Below, piece after piece: positions 11,483-34,363 of a DNA stretch of 64,000 bases. The stretch is from Alitta virens (Eukaryota; Annelida; Polychaeta; Phyllodocida; Nereididae), in contig OW028579.1 of the NCBI GenBank assembly GCA_932294295.1, positions 33,491,250 through 33,555,249 of the forward strand. The letters are read 5' to 3'. The notes below the pieces were generated by a model. The model was not told where the DNA came from. It searched no databases and saw only the letters and a program-made list of their open reading frames with translations. Within the stretch, counting starts at the first letter, position 1, and every line of letters begins with the position of its first letter. Both the position numbers and the translations under genes were made by a program.

Positions 11483-12778
11483 GTAGAGATTTGATTAAGC
11501 ATAATAGCTAATAATAATCTGACAGCAGTTTTGCATCTAAAAATTTAGTTAGCTACATGATCTGTTCAATAATCATAGACCAGATATTTCCCTGTTTAAT
11601 ACTTGAATTAGGATTCATCATTGATCTCCATTAACATGATTAAGATCTGTGAAGTTCGCTACCTGGCTACTTGGAATTTATTTGAAAAATCTTGAAGTCA
11701 GCTGCCTGACGCTAGCTACTTGGAATTTACTTGAACTTTTCATATGTAAAAATTGAAAAGGAAATGGACTTTTATGCAAAAATTAAGAAAGTGAAACTTA
11801 GTTCTAATGCTTGATTATTGTTTCTGGGGTCCTTAGAATTAGATTTGGTAGGTTGGCTGTCGGCCGAAAAACCAACTTTTGGTTGGTAAATAAATATTAT
11901 TTTTCTCACCATCTATGGTATTAGCAATAAAAAGAGACCTTTCCTTGTTGTATTACTATGAAAAAAAAAAAAAACCTAAATTTCAATTAAATGGACTTGT
12001 ATATATGCCAAATTAAGCAATGAAACTCGATCAGTTCTAATGCTTGTCTGGAGTGGGGCCCAGCTTAGCCCTCTAGCCGAAGAGACAGCAAACGCGGCAA
12101 AAAAATGAACATCGGATAAAAGATTAACGCGTAGAGATTTGATTAAGCATAATAGCTAATAATAATCTGACAGCAGTTTTGCATCTAAAAATTTAGTTAG
12201 CTACATGATCTGTTCAATAATCATAGACCAGATATTTCCCTGTTTAATACTTGAATTAGGATTCATCATTGATCTCCATTAACATGATTAAGATCTGTGA
12301 AGTTCGCTACCTGGCTACTTGGAATTTATTTGAAAAATCTTGAAGTCAGCTGCCTGACGCTAGCTACTTGGAATTTACTTGAACTTTTCATATGTAAAAA
12401 TTGAAAAGGAAATGGGCTTTTATGCAAAAATTAAGAAAGTGAAACTTAGTTCTAATGCTTGATTATTGTTTCTGGGGTCCTTAGAATTAGATTTGGTAGG
12501 TTGGCTGTCGGCCGAAAAACCAACTTTTGGTTGGTAAATAAATATTATTTTTCTCACCATCTATGGTATTAGCAATAAAAAGAGACCTTTCCTTGTTGTA
12601 TTACTATGAAAAAAAAAAAAAACCTAAATTTCAATTAAATGGACTTGTATATATGCCAAATTAAGCAATGAAACTCGATCAGTTCTAATGCTTGTCTGGA
12701 GTGGGGCCCAGCTTAGCCCTCTAGCCGAAGAGACAGCAAACGCGGCAAAAAAATGAACATCGGATAAAAGATTAACGC
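11483..12778. repeat. 648-bp direct tandem duplication
   Basis: 11483-12130 and 12131-12778 are almost identical head-to-tail copies. I noticed one difference (ATGGACTTTT against ATGGGCTTTT). Near identity means a recent duplication or an assembly artefact. Each copy contains inverted relatives of the CAAGTAGCCAGCGCCAGGTA repeats at 13460-13670, so the unit is itself part of a larger inverted-repeat element. Confidence 0.9.
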
Positions 12779-12879
12779 GCAGATGAAAAAATTGACGCAG
12801 ATGCACTCGTGCGGAGGTAAAGCAAACACGCAAATGAGGGACATGCTCCGCTTGGCTAGTGCAGAGGAGGCTAAGTGCT

Positions 12880-13035
12880 AAGTTGGTCCTAGCACTGGTA
12901 CCGCATCTCTTAAATGTAGTGCCTTTGCACTCGTGCGGAGGAGGGGACCATTTTAAGTTAAGTTGGTCCCCTCCTCCGCTCAAACTTGTGCATTGTATGA
13001 GATGCAGTACCAGTGCTAGGAGGAGGCCAACTTAC
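12880..13035. repeat. Foldback with about 75-bp arms
   Basis: The left arm (GGTCCTAGCACTGGTACC, GCATCTC, CTCGTGCGGAGGAGGGGACC) pairs with the right arm (GGTCCCCTCCTCCG, GAGATGCAGTACCAGTGCTAGG) around a short centre. Open frames on both strands come from this palindrome. Confidence 0.75.
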
Positions 13036-13459
13036 TATTTGTATCGTTTGCAAATAAATGCTTATGTTTTCTTCCGAAAGCGCAACGATCCGGACAAGCG
13101 CCATCTTTTGCAGGGTATAAAATAAAAAAAAGTGATCACTGCACATTTCACGAAATATCTGCGCAAAAATATCAATATGCCAGTTCACATATATGTTAAG
13201 TATGAGGGAAATATAACTAGAGAAAATTTGATCACTGCACATTTTGGGATCATTACACGCTTATTTTATACCCTGGTCTTTTGGCAGAAATTGAAAGGCT
13301 TGTTTCTGGGGTCCTTAGAACTAGTTTTGGAAGGATGGTTGGTCAGTTGGCTGTTGGCCGAAAACCAACTTTCAGCCGATTTTTCTTAAGTAGATAGGGT
13401 TTAATGCATTAATGAAGTGAAATGAAATTTACTGTGGCTGCTTTATAATTTCTTAACAT

Positions 13460-13670
13460 ATATGACAAGTTCAAGTAAACGCCAAGTAGCCAGCGCCAAG
13501 TAGCTATCTTGAAGGCCACTCAAGTAAATGCCAAGTAGCCAGCGCCAGGTAGCTGACTTCAAGATATTTCAAGTAAATGCCAAGTAGCCAGCGCCAGGTA
13601 GCTGACTTCAAGATGTTTCAAGTAAATGCCAAGTAGCCAGCGCCAGGTAGCTGACTTCACAGATCTTATA
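13460..13670. repeat. About 60-bp tandem repeats, right end of foldback
   Basis: Three to four copies of a unit containing CAAGTAAATGCCAAGTAGCC, AGCGCCAGGTAGCTGACTTC and AAGAT. The reverse complement of the same unit occurs at 11645-11740 and 12293-12390. Together they look like opposite ends of a roughly 2-kb element (about 11.6-13.7 kb). Confidence 0.75.
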
Positions 13671-13680
13671 TATTTTAATG

Positions 13681-13915
13681 TTACGAAGCTCCCCAGGTAT
13701 TATTTTGTGTTGTGCGAATTAAATCAACCCGCAGATCAATCACAACGAAAAAAACGTGCGTATTCATGAGAATTATGTACACAACACAGACCTTGTCACA
13801 CACAGGGTTTCTTACACCTAAATTATATAATATTATATTATATTATATAAATAAAATGCGTAAAGAAACCCTGTGGGGGCTTGTAAAATAATACCTATAC
13901 CTGGAGAGCTTCGTA
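13681..13915. mobile_element. MITE with TTACGAAGCTC ends, upstream of TAF9
   Basis: Terminal inverted repeats TTACGAAGCTCCCCAGGTAT (left) and its imperfect reverse complement (right), plus an inner inverted pair CACAGGGTTTCTTAC / GTAAAGAAACCCTGTG around an AT-rich centre. It ends about 260 bp before the TAF9 start codon, so it may lie in or next to the promoter. Confidence 0.75.
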
Positions 13916-14175
13916 AGTACTATACAAATAGGTGCGCTGTGATCGCACTGGAAGATAAACCAGGTAGCGCCTCAACCAGTTTTGCGCAATTGCCTCGGAA
14001 AACAATGTTATTTGTTGGGTGCCAATATTTTTGTCTTCTTATTTGATCTCAAGATAGTTGGAATACAATATATTTTATTGCTTATTGCGTCTGTTCTATT
14101 CAGTCTAATTTGACATTTTATGTGAACGTGTAAACATAAATTGTGTGGATTCGAGGCAAGCACTCAATCAACAAA

Positions 14176-17100
14176 ATGTCGTCCCCCACCAAGAGTTTGC
14201 CGAAAGAAGCTCAAGTTATGACGGCGATTTTGAAGGAAATGGGTGTAAATGAGCACGATCCGAGGTTGATAAATCAAATGCTTGAATTCACATACAGTAA
14301 GTGCCTCAAAGAGAATTAGCTGTGTATCACTGAACTGAAAGAACATAAATTTGTGCTGTAAATTGTAATGTGTATGTCACTGAATGACTGTCAACATAAA
14401 AAATCAAGTGTGTATCGTAGAACTGGGGCCAGTAGGGGTGTGTATCCTACTTAAACACTGCCATACTGATGCAGAGTGTCACACTAGCAACTAGCACTGA
14501 TGTACCAGTTTGTTGTACTTTGTGTCTGCTTGAAGTTGAGGAAGAGAATGAAGACACAGATTTATATGATATTCTCTATTCCCCCTTGCTAGATCTGTAT
14601 ATTTTTCAGTTCCATTGGCATATTTTAGGGGGGTGGGGGTGGCTTAGCTTGGATCCAAAAGAAAAAGCCCATATTATTATTTACAAATTATGTTACAATA
14701 TTGTTTCTTCCTCATAATGATATTCACGCTGTCTTCTATCCAATTTAAGGTGGCATCTGTGGTAGTGCACAATGGTGGCCTTAACATTTGTCTCCTTCCA
14801 AAGATATATGCTCAATTAATTATACATTTGTTTTCGAGAATTTTAGAAAATAAACAATCTACCTACCTACCTATTCCTATCAATTTTTAAAAAGTTTAAA
14901 CATGACCATGGCAAAATTATAATGGCAGCCTGATCTGCTGATGCTGACCTTTACCAATAAAAAACATGAAGGCATACATGGTTATCAATCATCATTTTCA
15001 GCATGTTTTTGATAGGTCAGGTCTATTGCATGTAATATTATCTACACTGATTTTCAAGTAACATATGTTAAATAACAAATTTACTTACCTGTCCTTCATT
15101 TGTATTTTTGCAGGATATGTCACAGATATTTTAGACGATGCAAAAGTTTACAGTAATCATGCCAACAAGAAGAACATTGATGCTGAAGATGTAAAGCTTG
15201 CCTTGCAATGTCGACTCGATCACTCTTTCACAACCCCACCACCTAGAGATGTAAGTTTATGCATGATGTGCTTCATATGTTGATATGAACCAGGCATAAA
15301 GAGGGATGCTATGGTCTCGTGGGCAAGGTGCTCACCACCTACCTATTCAAACCACAAGGTTGTGGGTTTGAACCACCGCCATGGCATGGAGAACTGAGCA
15401 GATTTTCTCCAATTGAGCCAGTTGTATGTAGTAGTGATGCCGATTTTAGAATGCTTATGCCCTGCAGGTAATTGGTAATGATGGGCTGTATACTCCATAG
15501 GGATTGAGAAGGGCTCATGCTTGAAACGCCCCACTGGCATTTCAGTGTTCCGGTTAGTTAATTAAGTGAGAGACTGCCATTGTAGCTATAATCGAGTGGA
15601 CCCCACCTACCTTTACTTGTACCTGTGACTGTGACATGGAAGTGAACAGATGTTATTGCGTTATTGGCAGTCATACAGCTACAATGACTTTGGGTTGAAG
15701 GTGGTTGTTCCGATTTAAGCTGTGCAAGGAAAAAGTGATTGTTTCATTGGCTTTTTATGAGAACTGTTTCCAAAATCCATTGTATCCCAAGTTGTCAACT
15801 TTTACATAGCTCAGTGGTAGCGCGCTGGGCTCCCAACCACTGAGTCCTGGGTTCGATTCCTGTCAAGCTTCAGTTGGATGGCTGTTCATCTCATTGCCAT
15901 GGTCCCTACCTGTCCTAAATAGCCCATCAGGTGCAGTAACACAGGGCCTGAAGCTCTGATCCACCCACCCACAATGATATCACATATGAGACAAATTTAA
16001 AGTCATGTTGTTTGAAAATAAACTTACAATATAATACAGTATTGATTCATTATTCCAAGAAAATATCAATAAGATCATTGTGGTCCGCTTTTTTTTGCAG
16101 CTTCTCATGGATGTAGCACGGCATAAGAACACAACACCTCTTCCACTGATAAAACCATACACAGGACCCAAGTTGCCACCTGACAGATACTGCTTGTCAT
16201 CTGCAAACTACAAATTGAAGACTCTTAAAAAGGTATGCTTATGAGTTAAATATTAAATAGTGCCAGAGATAAGAGATTTATTGCACACCTTTACTTAGTG
16301 ATTTCTTTTTAATGAGCAATGAATTACTAAAATATGAATTATATTGAATCATTAATATATATGTATATACTCATATGATAAATGCACTTTTGATTTCATA
16401 AGATTATTTGTGGATTTAGAAGCCATGTTGCTGAAGTCGTATTAACTGTTCAAATATAGTAGATTTTGTTTGCATCAACTTTCCTTATTTCAATTTTTGT
16501 GGTGATTCAATAAGTGTCTGTTTCAGCCAAGGGTACAGTTGCAATCAGGAACAACATTAGTCACAACCCCAAGATTCTCTCTTCAACAACCAGGTAAATA
16601 CAAATTGTATTTATGTCATCTTTTTTAATTTACCATTTTTATGTACAGAAGTAATATGTCATGGTGACCTCCTGTAGTGTGCTGCATATAAGTATGTAAG
16701 AAATGGACTACAACATTTTTGCGACTTATGTTGATGGTTGTTCAAAATCATTTGTTGTAATTCAACCTTATATCCTTGTGGGTCACTTGACAACGACAAG
16801 ATATTGTTTCAATGTGGCCCCCAGTCCTTGATCAAATTGTATTTGTCTGTATTGTAATATTGATGTTTTACTAGAAGGATGAAATTAAGATATATTTCTG
16901 ACCGTAATATCATCTGCTCTATTTACAGGTCGAGGTGTTCAACTAGTATCACGGCCTGTTAATCAGCCAACCGTTGCTCTTCGAACATCTACCCCATCTG
17001 CGATGCCCATCATTAGAGTGACGCCAGGTATACAATTATTACACCAAGTTTCCTATCTTTCCAATGATTTTTTTTGCTCCAGCTTGTCACTATAATGGCC

Positions 17101-17394
17101 ATTTGTTGTGGTGTTACGGATAAAAATAGAATGGACAATCTAGCAAACTTTTAAGTTAAATTGATACAAAAAAAGTTTTTTTTTATCTGCTGGAAAGTTA
17201 GGGTTTTAATTGTTTGGTTTTGGTGCTCCTCTGTGCCATTTATGGCAAAATATGACATAAATGTGGACATTTAATTTGAATCCAATCATAATTATTCCTT
17301 ACATTTTCTAGGTACTACTCCCATGGCATCCTCAAGTGAATCAAAGACAAATCCCTTGAAAAGAAAGCTTGAAGATGATGATTATGACAACTAA
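14176..17394 (+). CDS. TAF9: TAF9, TFIID/SAGA histone-fold subunit, 6 exons
   Basis: Subunit of the general transcription factor TFIID and of SAGA-type coactivators; it pairs with TAF6 in the nucleus through an H3-like histone fold. Exons: 14176-14296, 15114-15250, 16101-16232, 16527-16593, 16929-17027 and 17312-17394; 639 nt, 212 aa, all GT-AG and in phase. Residues about 8-80 form the histone fold ([38 protein letters not shown]). The conserved TAF9 block [20 protein letters not shown] follows. The tail ends [12 protein letters not shown], close to the acidic C-terminus of vertebrate TAF9. It is shorter than the roughly 264-aa human protein because the linker is reduced. Introns carry two SINEs. 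Start: the first ATG, giving [13 protein letters not shown]. Confidence 0.97.
15312..15540 (+). mobile_element. tRNA-derived SINE, family 3, in TAF9 intron 2
   Basis: Head: TCTCGTGGGCAAGGTGCTCA (A-box-like), then GGTTGTGGGTTTGAACCACC (B-box-like), then GGCATGGAG. The same head order occurs on minus at 55651-55735. The body differs from families 1 and 2. Confidence 0.65.
15806..15972 (+). mobile_element. tRNA-derived SINE, family 1, in TAF9 intron 2
   Basis: A box TAGCTCAGTGGTAGCGCG, anticodon-arm-like GGGCTCCCAACC, and B box GGGTTCGATTCC, followed by the family body and a CCACCCACCC tail. It lies between TAF9 exons 2 and 3. Despite the tRNA resemblance it is not a tRNA gene: the acceptor stem is absent and the SINE body follows directly. 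Confidence 0.85.
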
Positions 17395-17488
17395 ACTGAT
17401 TCATGTATTTTTTGTACATTTCTAAAATAGAGATTTGTATATATATTATAGGCATAAATATATCATGTTTAAGACTCGTGTGTACACC

Positions 17489-17494
17489 AATAAA
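17489..17494 (+). terminator. TAF9 polyadenylation signal
   Basis: AATAAA about 95 nt after the TAF9 stop codon, followed by a T-rich stretch. This gives a short 3' UTR of roughly 110-125 nt. Confidence 0.7.
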
Positions 17495-17529
17495 CACACA
17501 TTTTATTTAATTCAATTTTAGTTGATTGA

Positions 17530-17952
17530 TATGTCTGCCTATTGTACTTAATGCCCTAAACCCACATTGAAAATTACAATTGAATGGGGTGCAATGCCAA
17601 CAAATTTTAACATTAATTTTTAAATGAAGCATTGAACATGTGCAGCAGTGAGAACAAACTTATACAAATATATTGGATGCAAAGAGTGCTGACACCATAA
17701 TAGGAAAAAAATGTAAGATACATCAGCAGAATTACATATACCAAGTTGTTAGCTGCAAGTAAGTTTGTTACATTCACATGGCGTGCTCTCAGGAAGATTA
17801 GTGCATCGTCCAAGCCATAAAAGAACTTAGAGACAATTTGTTTGACATTGTTGATTTTCCTCACTCTGAACTGTTCACAAAATTACAATTGATTAATTAA
17901 TTTGAATTTTCATTGAGTTCTATACCTGTACACCTTACTAGTGAATAAACCA

Positions 17953-17984
<32 letters not shown>

Positions 17985-19859
17985 AAGATCAAATTTTCGC
18001 AAGCAACTTTTTGCATTACTAATCAAATTAAATGCTGGGACAGTGGAAAATTCATGTCAAAGGAAGTCATTGACAATTTTTAACCCTCAGCGAAGGAAGT
18101 TCGAATAGGGTTATTAATTTGTATTGCTATGAAAAATTATGTCTGACCATGTGCACGTAGGCGGGCCTGACAGTTATGTTTCCCGAGCATAACTCGAACA
18201 CTGATGCACTTACCCCAATGAAATGACATACAGTTATACTATATATTGTGTAGTTGTGCTTTGATTGTCACATTGACATGTCTCAGCTATAAAAATAAAT
18301 AATATGGATTGCATACTAAGGTGAAAATATGAAAAATTCTTGTTTTTACAAACCTATTTAAGGACACAAGCAATCCCACATGAGTGAAATTTTTAAAATA
18401 ACATCTAAATTAAAGTTCTTTCATTTTATGAACTTCATTTTGACATCCATATCATTTTTTTTTCATACTAATGAAAAAACTGGAAAAATGCAATTTATTT
18501 TGTTAAATTGTATTCCCAAAGCAGAACTCCGGCACAAATGTACTGATCCTAACACAATTTCATACAGTATATTATACTAAATGACCTATTGCCTGTGATA
18601 TTGACATCTTCGCTGTTTTACAAAATAAGACAAAAATTATTAAAATATTGTTTCTAGACCCAGAACTGGAACACTTGTGCACCGAAAGGTATAAAACATG
18701 AAGATAATATGTCAAAAACAGTGTAGTTGTGCCTTTTGGGGGTCTCAATGTCTAAGTATTAGATGTATACTTTTTCACAAAGGTTATATAAGTTCAGTTA
18801 AAATTTACGTAAGTTCAGATATTGACCTATATAGTACATCTATTGACCTAGATATCCACCTATTTGCATGATTTAATTATATATATATATATATATATAA
18901 AGTAAGTAATTCAAAGTATAGTAATTACGAGTACTTTGGCAATTTACTCGAGTACTTGATATACGTATACCCATATACTTATGCGGGACACTAATATTAT
19001 CAGAGTAGCGTCTCACACAGCTGTCTGAGTTTGCCGTGCATGCCCCCAATAGATTTGGATTTCATTTAGGTCAAATTGTGATTCCCTTGGATTAATCAAG
19101 ATAGCATACAAAAGATAGTATAATGTCTAGGTAGCCTACTCAGCTATATATAGCTATATTCGTTAACGTCCATGCAACTGCAGGCTATGTGGGTATTCGC
19201 TGAGGGTTTGCTGCCACGCAGCCTATGTTTGTAATTCAATAAAAAAAAAAAATCAACGCCAAATTTGAAAAACAACCTATACTAATTTATTAATGACTCC
19301 CGTGAGAGGCGCGAGTCAAATATAAATGCAATAGATCACAGATAGGATCAAATTTCCACACTGGCGGCATCTAACGGAAGATTATGAAATCAACTTTGAC
19401 TATTATGGGATAGTTCGACCGAATAACGCGTACTAAGCTTGAGATTCTTGCACGTCGATTTCCTGAGAAGTTTGCAAGCATTGTTAAACTTTGTCATTTT
19501 AAATTAGTCGATGAAAGATGTTTAAATCAGAATATGAAGTCTGATTATTAGTAAAATAACGAATTTGGAAAGACTTTATGCTTCATTTTCGCTGTCGCAT
19601 TCGAACTACTTTTTGTGCTCCTTGATACCACCAGGCTATAGAGGCAAAGTGTTCTTCAGACAAGAGGAAAATTGTGTTGGCATGTTGTGAAAGAAAGGAG
19701 AAATTTCATCATTTTGAAGCAAACTATTGTGACTAATAGCCTCTCTCGAGGCAGATGAATACGTTATTATTGGATTGAGCTACTCTAACCACGGATTGAA
19801 GGCCTGAGAAGACTATTTGTTGGTGATCTTTAAGGTGGTGTTCAGAGTACTGTCCAAAA
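17530..19859. other. Intergenic between TAF9 and CUL3
   Basis: AT-rich spacer with TA/AT runs at 17952-17980 and 18876-18899. No gene is seen. The last several hundred bases (from about 19.3 kb) have more CpG and should include the CUL3 promoter and 5' UTR, though no TATA box or initiator stands out. Confidence 0.5.
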
Positions 19860-31598
<11,739 letters not shown>

Positions 31599-33035
31599 GG
31601 AGTGAGGGATGTACATTAGGATTTTCAAGTGCCGTGTCTTTTGAAGATTCGGTGATCATTTTCATCTCATCAGAATATATTCAGTCTGGAGACCACCGCT
31701 CGCTTGCTGGACAATTCCTGTTGTCCCATACTTGTCTGGCTTTGTGATGATCCTCAAAAACATCAAACTCTGCAGCTGCTCTTTGACACCTTTGACGCAT
31801 TAAGACAATTTAGCGTGAATAGCCAGATCACTGATGGTCTCGCAGAGTGTTCGCACAGGATCTTTTTAAGTCAGTCTTGTGCTTCGGGAGGTCACTTTAG
31901 TTGCTAAAGTGTGTTTAAGATATGCGCGTGTCTCTATTTAAAGTTACTGCGATCTTCCTTATATGGACCCATCCTTTAATACATCGTGGTTCGACAGGTC
32001 GGTTGGAAGGATTTATGAATGGATGATGTATGAGTGCGCTGGCTAGAATCTGTGATTGCAGTCTCTATGGATAATAATCATTATTTTTGACTGATGCTGT
32101 TATTATACAGTGAAATTTCCCTCATAAGCACATGGAAACGGCGCTGTTGCCAACCACTCTGGTGATCAGTTTGGGTGGTACGATAAATCTTCTTCCTCAT
32201 TGATGGGGCTATTGTTAATGTGTGAATTTTTCGGATAAAGACTATTCTTTTTACTGTTGATTATGAAGTCACTTTAATACATGACTGAGTTTGCCTTAAC
32301 CATAATTTTGCATGACAGTTATGAAATTGAATGACGTTTGATTGGGATACTCGTAGTAAGATGACATTGGAAATTAAGCAAGGAGAGGCATTAATTGAAC
32401 ATCATACATTCTCATGATAAACGGACAAGAGAAAAGGAAAATCATTCTGGTTAAATATTTGATATTTTGAATGTCTTGGCTTGATGTCTTATTAAGAATT
32501 CATCGATGACTGAAAAAAATTGGCCATCTTATTCTGCTTCAATTTTGCATAATATTGTAGAAAAATCCAATACCCTACTTTGTTATCATTCGCTATATGT
32601 TGCTCAGGTCTCTTTCTCTGTGCAATACACAAATCACAGCGCTTAAACTCTTGTGTATCAAATGGGCCGAATTGCAGTCGGCGGAGTTCAAGAATTGACA
32701 GTTTAAAATATCTTGACTTCATCAGATTGTTTCGCAACAAAAAATTCTATGAAAGGATGAGTATCTCTTAGTTTATGATAACTGTGATTTAGTTGTTAGT
32801 CGATTTGCTGAATGTCATTGAGCATTTTATTTATTCGCCTCGCCATCTTTTTTATAAAAAAGTGGTGCAGCGAATGTAAATTTGAATGTGTACATATTAC
32901 ATGTATAATTTTGTGCAGGTTCGTACAGTCTTGAGTCCAGATAGCCTACCATACATATAGAATTGCAACCAAGAAATTCTGGAAGGGCTGCTTGGTTAAA
33001 ATGTTGAAATAAACCAATTTTAAGAAATTTAATGT
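31599..33035 (+). other. CUL3 3' UTR (inferred)
   Basis: No coding sequence follows the CUL3 stop for about 1.4 kb, and the first well-placed AATAAA is at 33007-33012. Short open frames are not convincing. Extent inferred from that signal only. Confidence 0.55.
33007..33012 (+). terminator. CUL3 polyadenylation signal
   Basis: AATAAA followed by T-rich sequence, before the hAT-like MITE at 33235. It would end the CUL3 transcript about 850 bp short of the convergent KY 3' end. Confidence 0.55.
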
Positions 33036-33234
33036 CATATTTGTTGTTATTTCATATGAGATTGTCATTGTAATATCTATTACTGCTTATTTGCAGTATT
33101 TATTCCTTGAAAGGGCCTATCTTTCCTGATATCGTGTTCTAAATAGTGTGTATGTACATATTCTGATGATCAGGCTTGGTTTCGTTTAATGTCTATCAGT
33201 TTTGTGTTAGAATTTCTTGCTGCACCATCCTGTG

Positions 33235-33569
33235 CAGGGGTGTCGATTCAGGGGGGGATGTGGGGATATATACCCCCCACTTTCTGCTGAGAAGGGGGCT
33301 GGGGATGATCAATGCAATCACCCCCCCCCCCCCCTCTGAAATTTTCAATGTAGTTTGGAAAATTTGTGCTTTGTTAAACAGCTTTACACTTGATATCACA
33401 TATCAGTACAAGTTTATAAGTTTGGCATAAGTGATCCATCATTAATTTACCTCTTGGCCAGTGTCCGCGCATTAACTGCTACTACTTGTAAGAGCGAGGG
33501 AAAATCACAGTGGGACAGACATGATCGGCCTGCATCCCCCCCAACCGTCAAGAGAAATCGACGCCACTG
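33235..33569. mobile_element. 335-bp hAT-like MITE between CUL3 and KY
   Basis: Ends CAGGGGTGTCGATT (left) and CAGTGGCGTCGATT (right, reversed), flanked by 8-bp direct repeats ATCCTGTG (33227-33234) and ATCCTATG (33570-33577), seven of eight identical. The interior has G and C runs. CAG-initial ends and an 8-bp duplication identify a hAT-type non-autonomous element. Confidence 0.82.
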
Positions 33570-33872
33570 ATCCTATGCAGTATATAATTTTTTTTTGTGA
33601 GAATCTAGCCTGAGATAATGTGAAATGGTTTTGCTAAACAAACCTGTGAATTTCATCCAAGGGTTTGATGGTTAACTAAGTATTCTCCAACTTATTCATG
33701 CGTAAATATTGAGTTTAGGATTACTGTTAGCAATGAAGTTGAGAGATACATGAAGTTTAGATACTTAAAGATTTAGTTTGCCGTGGTCATCAGTTCTGGC
33801 AGGATGTCCTAAAAAATTATTTATATATATAATTATTTCAACAAAGTCCACAAAAGTTTTGGATCAACATGC

Positions 33873-33878
33873 TTTAAT
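33873..33878 (-). terminator. Possible KY polyadenylation signal (ATTAAA)
   Basis: The minus strand reads ATTAAA about 490 nt after the KY stop codon, followed by a TG-rich stretch. No AATAAA was found closer to the stop. Assignment is inferred. Confidence 0.4.
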
Positions 33879-34363
33879 GTTCGTATAAAATGGTAATCTA
33901 TATTAATCGCCTAATTCATTGATAAATGTCATAGCAAAAAATATTTCATCCACAATATTTGTAGTAGATACAGCAAACAATAAGTCTACATAAGCAGGTT
34001 GTACATACATATTACAATAAACATGGGTTTCAAATTGAAAGTGAGACTATTACTTTGAACAATAATTGAAAACACCAAGGTTATTACATTGGTAAATCAG
34101 ATTGAATATGAGAAAATAAAAATATTCAATATTTCACAAATGAGAAGTATTTACATATTGTTAAGTTTCATAGAAGGAATATACATACACAATTAAAGCA
34201 TTCAAGGTTATTTTAAAACGATTTGTCAACGATAATCTATCTGATTCTTTGACCTTAGCAGAGCACACTGACCTTGAACATCGTAGGCCAAAATTGTCTT
34301 ACAAGTGTGAGTCACTTATACCAAATCATCGTGTACATTGATCTTGAAATTTCAGCAACAGTC

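Noticed and set aside
15806..15880. Possible tRNA gene
   Set aside because: A and B boxes are good but there is no pairing acceptor stem, and the same sequence continues into a dispersed SINE body with other copies.
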